From the NCBI GenBank assembly GCA_963710745.1, contig CAVQBP010000024.1:186001-250000 (forward strand): a DNA stretch of 64,000 bases. The letters are read 5' to 3'. How positions within the stretch are numbered: the first letter of the stretch is position 1; each line of letters starts with the position of its first letter. The notes under the pieces were generated by a model. That model saw only the letters and a list, made by a program, of their open reading frames with translations. It searched no databases and was not told the DNA's origin. Both the position numbers and the translations under genes were made by a program. This stretch comes from CAVQBP01 sp963710745. GTDB lineage: Bacteria > Bacteroidota > Ignavibacteria > Ignavibacteriales > Ignavibacteriaceae. Of the stretch, positions 54,325-63,927 are shown one piece after another.

Positions 54325-56791
54325 TTACATAATACTCTGCGGATCCATATCAAAATATAATCTAGTATCCCGGTATCGGGATTTCCTGTTAAATTCAATA
54401 AAAGAATTTACTAAAGCTTTTCTTAAAATTTTTCCGCCGGGATCTGTTTGTTTCAAACTCTTAATAATCATATGAAACCTGTAATAACCTTTAAGCCTGG
54501 CTATTATGGCCGCAGAAGGTTTAGATATGCTCAGCCATTTTTTGTAGGTTATTATCTCCCTGTAAAAATCATTGAGAGAATCTTTAGCTTTACTTTCATC
54601 AAGATCCCTGGTTTCCACAAGACAAATATGAGTAAAAGGGGGGTAACCGGTTTTTTCCCGTGTCTCAATTTCTCTTTGATAAAAACCTGCATAATCATTA
54701 TGCAGAACTCTCTGCAGGGTAAAGTTATGTTCATTCTGAGTCTGAATTAGAACCTCTCCTTCAACTTTGCTTCTGCCTGCTCTTCCTGCAACCTGGGTTA
54801 ATAGCTGGAATGTTCTTTCATCTGCACGGAAATCGGGCAGCCATAAAGTGGTCTCGGCAGAGATAACCCCGACTAAAGTTAAACGCGGAAAATCCAGACC
54901 TTTTGAAACCATCTGTGTTCCTACCAGAATATCGACATCACCTTTTCCGAATTCATTTAAAATTTTACTTAGTGATGTTTTTTTTGATATTGAATCCGAA
55001 TCAATCCTTCTTATTCTTGTATCAGGAAAATAAAAATCAATTTCATCTTCAACCCTTTCCGTACCGGTACCAAAATATTTTAATCTTAATGAACCGCAGT
55101 GTGAACAAACTTTTGGTACTTCCTTAATAAACCCGCAATAATGACATTCTAATATATTCTTATTAATATGGTAGACTAACGGAACCGAACAGTTTATACA
55201 GGTTTCTATGCTGCTGCAATCTTCACAAAATACCTGTGTTGAAAAACCACGTCTGTTTTGAAGAATTATTATTCCTTCTTTTTTCTTAAGCCTGTCTTCA
55301 ATTTTATCAAGAAGCTTCCTGGTAAAAATATTCTCCATTCTTTTATTTTTACGTTCAATGTTAACATTTACCAGTTCAATTTTAGGAAGCTTTGCATTAT
55401 CTATTCTTTCGTTCAGATTAAGTAGTTTATATTTTTCATTCAAGGCATTGTACATGCTTTCAATTGAAGGGGTAGCAGAACCAAGAATAACAGGGACTTT
55501 ATTGATATTTCCTAAAATAATTGCCGAATCCCTGGCATTATACTTTGGAACCAAATCGAATTGTTTAAAGCTTGCATCATGTTCTTCATCTACAACGATT
55601 ATCCCTATATTCTTTTAAAGGCGAAAAAAGAGCCGACCTGGCGCCGATTACTACTTTTGACTTACCGTTTAATATTCTTCTCCATGAATCGTATCTTTCC
55701 CCAAGAGACATACGGCTGTGAACTACAGTTACAATTTCTCCAAAATTATTTCTCAAACGGGATGTCATTTGAGGTGTCAAAGAAATTTCAGGAACAAGTA
55801 TTAGTGCGGTCTTGTTTAAGCTTAAAGCTTTTTTTATAAGTTCAATATAAACCTGGGTTTTTCCGCTTCCGGTTACTCCATACAATAAAAATGTTTTAAA
55901 TTTTCCGTTCTCAATTTCGGGAGATATTTCTTCGATAACTTTTTTCTGCTGATCTGTTAATTCAAACTCAATTAATCTTTCGGAATAATTTTCGGAATAT
56001 TTCCTGTCTATTTCTTTTTCAAAAATATTTAAAAAGCCTTTCTGCTTTAATGAATCTATAGAAGCTTTTGATGCCCCCGTTTTCTTTAATAATTTTGACA
56101 AAGGAACTGATTTATCTTTTTGTGAAATTAATTCTAGAAGAATTCCCACCTGCTTTTGTGAACGGTGTTCTAATCCCGGGATAGCTTCATATATTTCTGT
56201 AGCTGATTTTGTTAATTTGACAAAATTTATCTTTTTGGGCTTTACTTTTGCATCTTCAATTTCATTTAATGTTGTTAAAGCTCCCTTATTTTCCAAAGTC
56301 TTTATAGTTGAATAAATATTTTTTTTAGAAGTGAGTTTCTGAAGATATGATAAATTTATCTCTTCCCTTTCGGATAAAATTTGAAGAATTTTACCTTTAA
56401 TTGTGTTCTTATTTTTTTCTTCCTTCAGTAATCTTATACAAGCATTCTGATCTATAATTATTTTTCTTTTACTTTCTATTTCAGTACCGTATGGAATACC
56501 TAATTTTAACGCCTCACCTAATGAGCATAAATAATAATCGGACACCCATCTGTAAAATTTAATATCACCGGAAGAAAAAATCGGCTTATCATCCAGTATA
56601 TCGGAAATTGGTTTAAGTTTTTCTGTAATTTCCGTTTTATCAACAATATTTATAATAAATCCGGTTAATACTCTTTTACCAAAAGGAGCAACTGCTCTTA
56701 CACCGGGTTTGGCAAACTGCTTAAACTCATTCGGGATTATATATGTAAATGGTTTTCTGAAAGGAAGCGGGAAAACTATTTCAGCAAACAT
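54325..56791 (-). CDS. priA: Primosomal protein PriA, interrupted by a one-base frameshift
   Basis: 3'-5' helicase that restarts stalled forks. The N-terminal frame (401 codons) has the DNA-binding domain and Walker A LLYGVTGSGKTQVY, then goes out of frame after GARSALFSPLK. The other frame starts at once with NIGIIVVDEEHDASFKQ (DEEH motif) and continues with PKYNARDSA, the zinc cysteines (CEDC, CINC, CHYC, CSHC) and helicase motifs VGTQMVSKGLDFPRLT and QVAGRAGR. Deleting one A of the AAAA run (minus strand, 55616-55613) gives ...LKNIGIIVVDEEHD and a full 821-residue protein. Confidence 0.93.
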
Positions 56792-56811
56792 AACGCACCG
56801 TATAATTTATT

Positions 56812-56923
56812 GCTTGCGTGAATGCATGAGAATCGCATGGCTGCATGTTTGAATGCATGAATGTTGAACGATCGTTTCGCATGAGTGCATTAGTTTAACT
56901 TGAACTTGATATTGAACTTGAAC
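56812..56923. repeat. GCATGA and AACTTG degenerate arrays between priA and the lipoprotein
   Basis: Two arrays share the 132-base gap. 56812-56888 has at least six copies of a GCATG-centred word (TGCATGA, TCGCATG, CTGCATG, ATGCATG, CGCATGA). 56897-56926 has five hexamers: AACTTG, AACTTG, ATATTG, AACTTG, AACTTA. The second array runs into the lipoprotein stop codon. Confidence 0.75.
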
Positions 56924-57484
56924 TTATTTATATGACTCGTAATATTGGGCCAATTTTCTATACGGATCTTTATCAAAAGAAAAACTGAACATTTCAAATT
57001 TCAAAGGATTTATTTTGCTGTCCCATAAAATTCTTTTATAGTCTTTAGACCTAATAATCTCACCGTTAGTCGATACTACACTGTCATCAACTCCGAGAGT
57101 AAGGAAGTAAAATCCTCCTTCGTATTCTATCCCCTCAATTCCTTTTATATTATCAAATTTGTAAACACCTTTACCCATCAGCGTATCACCATTTAAATAT
57201 AATTCCCGCTTAATGATATTTTTGCGATTCTTTCTCATTGATTCAACAAACTCATCACTCTTAAGCATATAGCTGAAAAGATTGTTTTTATCTTCCTCAA
57301 AGTTCTCATCTGTTTTTGCATTTGAGCGAATATCATTAATTAAAACAGTGGTAGTGCCGCTTTTATCAGGATTTAATTTAATCTCATAAGAAACACTATG
57401 AAATATTAAACAGCCGCTTGCGGTAAAAAGCAGTATAATAACCGTTACAGCAAAGATTAAATTATTCAGGATTTTATATTTCAC
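56924..57484 (-). CDS. Putative lipoprotein of unknown function
   Basis: A 186-residue protein with a signal peptide and lipobox (LLFTASGC, Cys25). The mature part starts with a strand rich in Asp/Ser (YEIKLNPDKSGTTTVLI) and alternates charged helices with strands; no domain was recognised. Its start is 12 bases after the LD-carboxypeptidase gene, so it is probably cotranscribed with it and lysA, which suggests an envelope role. Confidence 0.75.
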   Translation of the reverse strand: MKYKILNNLIFAVTVIILLFTASGCLIFHSVSYEIKLNPDKSGTTTVLINDIRSNAKTDENFEEDKNNLFSYMLKSDEFVESMRKNRKNIIKRELYLNGDTLMGKGVYKFDNIKGIEGIEYEGGFYFLTLGVDDSVVSTNGEIIRSKDYKRILWDSKINPLKFEMFSFSFDKDPYRKLAQYYESYK

Positions 57485-57496
57485 ATTATCACCTTT

Positions 57497-58534
57497 TTAT
57501 TTTACAGCACTTTCCAATAGAGTTATTGTTTGATTAATAGAATTTAATTCTGCATTAATTCCAATAGGTAAAGTTAACTTATTTTTAATGTGTCCAAAAG
57601 ACATTCCGTAAATTACAGGTACATTTAGATTATACAGGCATTTATATAAAACTTCTTTAAGAGAAAATGAATTTAAATCATCTTTCTCCGGTTCACAATC
57701 TATAAATTCACCCAAAATAATTCCTGAAGCTTTCTCAAACTTCCCGGCTTCTATCATTTGAGTTAACATCCTGTCTATCCTGTAAGGCTGCTCTCCTACT
57801 TCTTCAATAAATATTAATTTACCTGAGGAATCGAAATCGTATGGAGTTCCAATTAAAGAAACCATAAGAGAAAGATTTCCGCCAACTAACCTTCCTGATG
57901 ATTTTCCGCTTATAATTGTAAAAGATTTTGAATCGTTATTATCTTCATCTGCTGCATTATAAAGAGTTATATTTTCCAATGGATAAAACAAAACATTTTT
58001 TAAATTACTAATACTGTATTCATTGAATGTTGAAATTCCTACGGGTCCGTGAAAACTAACCAGTCCGGTTTTAGAAAAAATTGCTATATGCAATGCAGTA
58101 ATGTCACTGTATCCCAGCAGCACTTTAGGATTTTTCCCGATTAAATTATAATCGATAAGCGGAAGAATTCTTGTACAGCCATATCCTCCTCTCGCAGCAA
58201 CAATACCGTTAATATCATTCCGGGAAAACATTTCATTTAAGTCCGAAGCCCGCTGTTCATCTGTACCGGCTAAGTATCCGCTTCTCGAAAGTATATTGTT
58301 TGTAAAAGCCACTTTAAATCCAAGTGCTTCAAGGTTTTTTACCGAAGTCTTTAATTCTTCTTCTGTTATAAATCCGCCTGGAGCAATTAAACCAAGCCTG
58401 TCTCCCTTCTTTAATTTTGCCGGTTTAATTATTTTATTGGCATGATGATAAGAATTTAAAATATCAGAGTAAGAAATTGAAGAAATAGCTAAAGAAGATA
58501 ATACTATGTTCTTTAAAAATTTCTTTCTGTTCAT
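57497..58534 (-). CDS. LD-carboxypeptidase (peptidase S66)
   Basis: Cuts the L,D-bond in murein tetrapeptides during peptidoglycan recycling. The 345-residue protein has a signal-like N terminus (NIVLSSLAISSISYS), the nucleophile Ser143 in GYSDITALH, the Glu of IFIEEVGEQPYR and the His of GMSFGHIKNK, the family triad in order. The RGGYGCTRI loop before it is also typical. A leader suggests periplasmic location, unlike cytoplasmic LdcA. It follows lysA by 44 bases. Confidence 0.93.
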   Translation of the reverse strand: MNRKKFLKNIVLSSLAISSISYSDILNSYHHANKIIKPAKLKKGDRLGLIAPGGFITEEELKTSVKNLEALGFKVAFTNNILSRSGYLAGTDEQRASDLNEMFSRNDINGIVAARGGYGCTRILPLIDYNLIGKNPKVLLGYSDITALHIAIFSKTGLVSFHGPVGISTFNEYSISNLKNVLFYPLENITLYNAADEDNNDSKSFTIISGKSSGRLVGGNLSLMVSLIGTPYDFDSSGKLIFIEEVGEQPYRIDRMLTQMIEAGKFEKASGIILGEFIDCEPEKDDLNSFSLKEVLYKCLYNLNVPVIYGMSFGHIKNKLTLPIGINAELNSINQTITLLESAVK

Positions 58535-58578
58535 TTTTTTAAATTACTGTTAATTGTATAACATTGATAAGATTTGGT

Positions 58579-59847
58579 CTACTTCAGCATTTTTATTTCA
58601 TCATAAATAAGATGTTCAAAAGTTTCCCTGCTCCTGATAAGCTTATATTTATTGCCGTCAACTAAAACTTCTGGCGGTCTTCTTCTGCCGTTATAATTTG
58701 ATGACATAACTATTCCATATGCACCTGCTGACATTACAGCTAAATATTCATTTCTTTTACTCTCCGTAATTTCTCTGTCTTTGGCAAAATAATCGCCGGA
58801 TTCACAAATCGGACCGACAATATCCGCTGTAATATCTTTTCTATCACTAATCAATTCTACCGGCTGGATATGATGATAAGCTTTGTAAATGCTCGGGCGC
58901 AACAAATCATTCATTGCAGCATCAATAATAATGAAATTCTTGAGATTATTGTTTTTAGTATATATCACCCTGGTTATCAATACACCGCCATTGGCGACCA
59001 GGAATCTTCCGGGTTCAAAAAAAACATGGCAATTCAATTTTTTTAAAATTGGGATTATTTTAGTAGCAATTTCTTTTAGAGTAAAAGTTTTTTCATTATG
59101 ATATTGAATCCCGATTCCGCCGCCCACATCAAAATGCTGGAGATTTATTCCTTCCTCCTTAACCCTAAAAAAAAGTTCAGATAATTTTTCAACAGCTTCA
59201 ATATAGGGGCTCATTTTAATAATCTGTGAACCAAGATGCATATCGATCCCGGTATACTTAATATTTTTTAATTTCTTTTCTTCTTTGAATAATTCAAATG
59301 CATGTGAAGAATTAATTCCAAATTTATTTTCAGCTAATGCAGTTGAAATATATGGATGAGTTTCGGCATCAACATCGGGATTTACTCTGATTGCAACAGG
59401 CGCTGTTACATTTAATTTAGATGCAATTTCATTTATTAAATATATTTCCTGGTCAGATTCCGCTTTGATCATTAGAAGATTGTTCTTCAAAGCAAGCTCA
59501 ATTTCGCTGGCAGTTTTACCAACACCTGACAAAATTATTTTTTCCGGCTTTACACCTGCTTTTAGAGCCCTGATCATTTCACCTTCGGAATTAACATCTA
59601 CCCCGCTGCCCAAATCATAAAAAGTTTTAATTACACTTAAATTATAATTTGATTTGGATGCATAGAAAATTTGATGTGGAATTTCATTAAATGCATCAGT
59701 AAACTCAGTATATTTATCGGCGAAAAACTTCTTGCTGTAAACATAAACCGGCGAACCATATTCTTCCGTTATTTCTTTAACCGGTGTTTCATCACAGTAA
59801 AGCTGATTATCTTTATATATAAAATAGTCTGAATCGAAATAGTGCAT
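58579..59847 (-). CDS. lysA: Diaminopimelate decarboxylase
   Basis: PLP enzyme for the last step of lysine synthesis, meso-diaminopimelate to L-lysine. I start it at the ATG at 59847 (422 residues), since a -7 element lies just upstream and the longer frame to 59880 would overlap it. It has the PLP lysine Lys65 in FYASKSNYN, the phosphate loop HFDVGGGIGIQYH and the substrate cysteine in CESGDYFAKDRE. Divergent from leuS; followed by an LD-carboxypeptidase. Confidence 0.95.
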   Translation of the reverse strand: MHYFDSDYFIYKDNQLYCDETPVKEITEEYGSPVYVYSKKFFADKYTEFTDAFNEIPHQIFYASKSNYNLSVIKTFYDLGSGVDVNSEGEMIRALKAGVKPEKIILSGVGKTASEIELALKNNLLMIKAESDQEIYLINEIASKLNVTAPVAIRVNPDVDAETHPYISTALAENKFGINSSHAFELFKEEKKLKNIKYTGIDMHLGSQIIKMSPYIEAVEKLSELFFRVKEEGINLQHFDVGGGIGIQYHNEKTFTLKEIATKIIPILKKLNCHVFFEPGRFLVANGGVLITRVIYTKNNNLKNFIIIDAAMNDLLRPSIYKAYHHIQPVELISDRKDITADIVGPICESGDYFAKDREITESKRNEYLAVMSAGAYGIVMSSNYNGRRRPPEVLVDGNKYKLIRSRETFEHLIYDEIKMLK

Positions 59848-59877
59848 CTTAAAGTAAATGATTAGTAATTGGATTTC

Positions 59878-59885
59878 CAAAGATA
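59878..59885 (-). promoter_or_regulatory. TAnnTTTG-type -7 element before lysA
   Basis: On the minus strand TATCTTTG (59885-59878) matches TAnnTTTG, 31 bases before the lysA start. No good TTTG is found at the usual distance upstream, so it is only a partial promoter. Confidence 0.45.
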
Positions 59886-60005
59886 GTAAAAAATGGTTTT
59901 AATTTAAGTAGGTTTAAAACTGGAAGGATTCGGATAAATCAGAGAAAATCATAATAATCCGCGACATCAGTGTTCTATTAGAGTAGGAAGTCCTTGCATA
60001 TTCAA

Positions 60006-60036
60006 TTTGAATTCCTTCCCTTTTTGGGTAAATTTG
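60006..60036 (+). promoter_or_regulatory. Bacteroidota-type promoter for leuS
   Basis: TTTG (60006-60009), a 19-base spacer and TAAATTTG (60029-60036) match the TTTG/TAnnTTTG consensus exactly. It is 34 bases before the leuS ATG, in the gap between the divergent lysA and leuS genes. Confidence 0.75.
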
Positions 60037-60070
60037 TAGTTATTTTTTTAGTAAAATAAGTTTAAAATTT

Positions 60071-62524
60071 ATGAGATATCCATTTGCAGAAATAGAAAAT
60101 AAATGGCAGAAATTCTGGGAAGAGAATAAAATTCATGAAACCGATTTATCAAAATCGGATAATAAACTCTATTCTCTAGTAATGTTTATATATCCTTCCG
60201 GTGCCAAGCTTCATATCGGGCATTGGTATAATTACGGACCGACGGATTCATGGACACGTTATAAAAAATTAAAAGGTTATAATGTTTTTGAACCAATGGG
60301 ATATGATGCTTTTGGATTGCCGGCTGAAAATTATGCAATCAAAACCGGGATTCACCCATATGACAGCACTCTTAAGAATATAGAAGATATTCGTGTACAG
60401 TTGAAGAAAATGGGATGTATGTATGACTGGAATTCAGAATTATTAACATGCGATCCGAAATATTATAAATGGAATCAATGGCTCTTTTTACAGCTCTATA
60501 AAAAAGGATTAGCTTATAGAAAAAATGCACCTGTAAACTGGTGCCCGAATGATCAAACGGTTCTTGCAAACGAACAAGTCTTATCCGATGGAACCTGCGA
60601 AAGATGCGGTGCGGTTGTAATTCAAAAAAATCTTACTCAATGGTTCTTTAAGATTACTGATTATGCTGAAGAATTGCTGGATGGATTAAATGAAATCAAC
60701 TGGCCGGAAAAAACCAAGCTGATGCAGAAAAACTGGATCGGGAAAAGTGAAGGCGCAGAGGTTAAATTTAGATTAGATAATATTGATAAAGAAATAAATA
60801 TATTCACAACTCGTCCGGATACATTATTCGGCGCTACTTATATGGTACTTGCACCGGAACATGAACTCGTTGATATAATTACAACTAATGAGTTTAAATC
60901 CCGGGTTGAGCAATACAGAGAATCCGTAAAATCTCTTTCTGAAATTGACAGAACATCAACCGTGAAAGAAAAAACCGGCGTCTTTACAGGTGCTTATGCA
61001 GTTAACCCGGTTAATAATAAAAAAATCCCAATCTGGCTCGCAGATTATGTTTTAATGACTTATGGAACAGGTGCTATTATGGCAGTGCCAGGTGAAGATG
61101 AACGTGATTGGGAATTTGCAGAGAAATTTAATTTACCGATTATCAGGACTGTAAAAACTCCCGGTGACTTTGAAGGTAAAGCTTATACCGGTGATGGACC
61201 TGCAATGAATAGCGATTTTCTTAATGGCTTGTATGTAGCTGATGCAAAAAAGAAAATGATAGATTGGCTTGAAGAAAAAGAAATCGGCACAAGAAAGATA
61301 AATTATAAGCTCAGGGATTGGTTAATTTCAAGACAGCGTTATTGGGGTACTCCAATCCCGATTATCCACTGTCCTACATGCGGTGAAATACCTGTTGATG
61401 AAAAAGATCTACCAGTTCAGCTTCCTTATGATGTTGAGTTTAATCCATCAGGTGAATCTCCTTTAACAACTAACAAAGATTTTATTAATGTTAAATGTCC
61501 AAAATGTAATGGTGATGCAAAAAGAGATGCTGATACAATGGATACGTTTGTTGATTCTTCCTGGTATTATTTCCGTTATTTAAATCCCGAGATGGATTCG
61601 AAAATATTTGATACGGAAAAAACTGATAAGTGGGTTCCGGTTGATCAATATGTCGGCGGTGCAGAGCATGCAACAATGCATCTTCTCTATGCACGATTCA
61701 TTCATAAATTTTTAAGAGATATTGGTCTTACAAAATCAAACGAGCCGTTTCTGAATCTGCTTCACCAGGGAACAATTACCAACCAGGGAGCAAAAATGTC
61801 TAAATCCCGTGGTAATGTAGTGAATCCTGATGTTTTTACACATGATTTGGGAAGCGATGTTTTCAGACTTTATTTAATGTTTATGGGTCCTTATGAACTT
61901 GGCGGCGACTGGAGCGATAAGGGTATTGCAGGTACTGAAAGATTTGTCTTAAGAACTTATGAACTCTTTAAAAACACTAAAGGCATTGCCAGGGAACATA
62001 AACCAAAAGAAAAATATAATATCCAGAATCTTTCGGATGAAGAAAAAATTGTTTACAAAAAGATAAATCAAACTATCAAAAAATATGATGAGGAAATAAA
62101 TAATTTCCGTTTCAATACTGCAATAGCTTCTTTGATGGAATTACTGAATGAATTAAAGATTCTTGATGAATGTCCAAAAGAAATACAGGTTTATGTCCTT
62201 GAAAGATTTGCAATTCTTCTTGGACCGGTTGCGCCGCATCTCGCCGAAGAGTGCTGGCAGATTCTTGGAAAAGAGGATTCAATATTCTTGAACCCGGTTT
62301 GGTTTGAACCCGATATTGATGCTTTAGTAGAAGAAAATGTGAATATTGCTGTTCAGGTTAATGGCAAATTAAGAAATGCAGTGGAAATGCCTTTCGATAG
62401 TGATCAGAATTCAGTTAGAGATGTTATAATGAAAGATGAAAAAGTGACTAAACATCTCGATGGGAAAAAGATAATAAAAGAAATATTTGTAAAAAACAAA
62501 ATCTATAATATTGTAGCAAAATAA
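60071..62524 (+). CDS. leuS: Leucyl-tRNA synthetase
   Basis: Charges tRNA-Leu. The 817-residue class I enzyme has HIGH (48-51) within YPSGAKLHIGHWYNYGP, a CP1 editing domain (TTRPDTLFGATYMVLAPEHEL and YGTGAIMAVPGEDERD), a zinc-type CPTCGE site and KMSKSRGNVVNP near residue 575. The C-terminal anticodon-binding domain ends EIFVKNKIYNIVAK. No strong Shine-Dalgarno sequence is seen. It is divergent from lysA and is followed by serS on the same strand. Confidence 0.98.
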   Translation: MRYPFAEIENKWQKFWEENKIHETDLSKSDNKLYSLVMFIYPSGAKLHIGHWYNYGPTDSWTRYKKLKGYNVFEPMGYDAFGLPAENYAIKTGIHPYDSTLKNIEDIRVQLKKMGCMYDWNSELLTCDPKYYKWNQWLFLQLYKKGLAYRKNAPVNWCPNDQTVLANEQVLSDGTCERCGAVVIQKNLTQWFFKITDYAEELLDGLNEINWPEKTKLMQKNWIGKSEGAEVKFRLDNIDKEINIFTTRPDTLFGATYMVLAPEHELVDIITTNEFKSRVEQYRESVKSLSEIDRTSTVKEKTGVFTGAYAVNPVNNKKIPIWLADYVLMTYGTGAIMAVPGEDERDWEFAEKFNLPIIRTVKTPGDFEGKAYTGDGPAMNSDFLNGLYVADAKKKMIDWLEEKEIGTRKINYKLRDWLISRQRYWGTPIPIIHCPTCGEIPVDEKDLPVQLPYDVEFNPSGESPLTTNKDFINVKCPKCNGDAKRDADTMDTFVDSSWYYFRYLNPEMDSKIFDTEKTDKWVPVDQYVGGAEHATMHLLYARFIHKFLRDIGLTKSNEPFLNLLHQGTITNQGAKMSKSRGNVVNPDVFTHDLGSDVFRLYLMFMGPYELGGDWSDKGIAGTERFVLRTYELFKNTKGIAREHKPKEKYNIQNLSDEEKIVYKKINQTIKKYDEEINNFRFNTAIASLMELLNELKILDECPKEIQVYVLERFAILLGPVAPHLAEECWQILGKEDSIFLNPVWFEPDIDALVEENVNIAVQVNGKLRNAVEMPFDSDQNSVRDVIMKDEKVTKHLDGKKIIKEIFVKNKIYNIVAK

Positions 62525-62534
62525 AAGATTTAAT

Positions 62535-62613
62535 AGAACACGGATTTTTATGATCTTCTAGTAATTTATTATGATCATAACGAATCATAAAAGATCATAA
62601 GAATCTGCGTTCC
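62535..62613. repeat. Inverted repeat between leuS and serS
   Basis: The arms 62535-62555 and 62593-62613 are 21-base imperfect inverted copies (18 matches) that contain the words ACGGATTTTTATGATC and GATCATAAGAATCTGCGT. Between them are further ATGATC/GATCAT words. It starts 10 bases after the leuS stop and has no clear T-run, so it may be a processing or pause hairpin. Confidence 0.7.
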
Positions 62614-62648
62614 ATTAAAGGCAGTGCTTAAGGAGAAAGTGAAAGTAT

Positions 62649-63927
62649 ATGCTCGATTTAAAATTTATCCGTGAAAGTCCTGAACTAGTTAAGGAAGGGA
62701 TTAAGAATAAAAATGAAAAAGACAGAGTTGATGAAGTACTTAAGCTGGATGAAGAAAGAAGGAATCTTATACTACAGACTGATGAGTTAAAGCACAAGCG
62801 GAATCAGGTATCATCCCAAATTCCGCAAATGAAAAAAGCCGGTCAGGATGTTTCATCAGTTCTGGCTGAAATGAAGACGGTTTCAGATCAAATAGCCAGC
62901 ATGGATTCACAATTAAAAAATGTTGAAAACAATTTGAACGATATTTTAATGTACATACCAAACATGCCGAATTCATCTGTACCTGTTGGAAAATCATCTG
63001 AAGAAAACGTGGAAGTAAGACAGTGGCTTCCCGAAGGTTTTTCAATTCGAAAAGGATGAAAAGGTTCTGGATCACATTGAATTAGGAAAAAAATTAAAAA
63101 TTTTGGATTTTGAAAGAGGAGCAAAAATCTCAGGTTCAGGCTTTCCTCTTTATATTGGAAAAGGAGCGACACTGGAAAGAGCGTTATTAAATTTTATGCT
63201 CGACTATCATTTGCAGAATCATGGTTTCAGTGAGGTATTTCCTCCCTTTCTAGTTAACCGGGATTCGATGAAAGGGACAGGACAGCTGCCGAAAATGGAA
63301 GACGATATGTATTTTATAAACAAAGACGATCTGTTCCCTATACCAACAGCCGAAGTACCGATTACAAATATTTACCGAGGTGATATCCTGAATGAAAGTG
63401 ATTTGCCGATAAAATATGTTGGTTATTCTGCCTGCTTCAGAAGAGAAGCAGGCTCTTATGGAAAGGAATCAAAAGGATTTTTAAGAGTGCACCAGTTTAA
63501 TAAAGTTGAAATGGTAAAATTTGTTAAACCCGAAAGCTCGTATGATGAACTTGAAAAGCTGGTAAATGATGCAGAGGATATATTAAAGGAGCTGAAAATT
63601 CCTTATAGAATATTAATGCTCTGCACCGGAGATTTAAGTTTTGCAGCAGCAAAGTGTTATGATATTGAAACCTGGTCGCCGGCAGAAAACAGATGGCTTG
63701 AAGCATCATCATGCAGCAACTTTGAAAATTTCCAGGCTCGCAGAGCAAACATAAGGTTCCGGAATGAAGCAACCAGAAAACCTGAATTTGTTCATACACT
63801 TAATGGTTCAGGTTTGGCAACAAGCAGGTTAATGGTTTCATTGCTTGAAAATTACCAAACACCCGAAGGTAAAATAATTGTCCCTAAAGTACTTCAAAAG
63901 TATACAGGGTTTGAATTAATTGATTGA
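62649..63927 (+). CDS. serS: Seryl-tRNA synthetase, interrupted by a one-base frameshift
   Basis: Class II synthetase that charges tRNA-Ser (and tRNA-Sec). The first frame (62649-63059) holds the N-terminal coiled coil (LDLKFIRESPELV, DEERRNLILQTDELKHKRNQ) and ends QWLPEGFSIRKG. The second frame resumes with FEKDEKVLDHIELG and carries the class II motifs: GFSEVFPPFLVNRD, CFRREAGSYGKES (motif 2) and LNGSGLATSRLMVSLLEN (motif 3). Deleting one T from the TTTTT run at 63039-63043 gives LPEGFQFEKDEKV and a full 425-residue enzyme. Confidence 0.93.

Noticed and set aside
50029..63927. Rescue of the split genes by transcriptional slippage on A/T tracts
   Set aside because: Documented cases need runs of about eight or more; the runs here are four or five bases.
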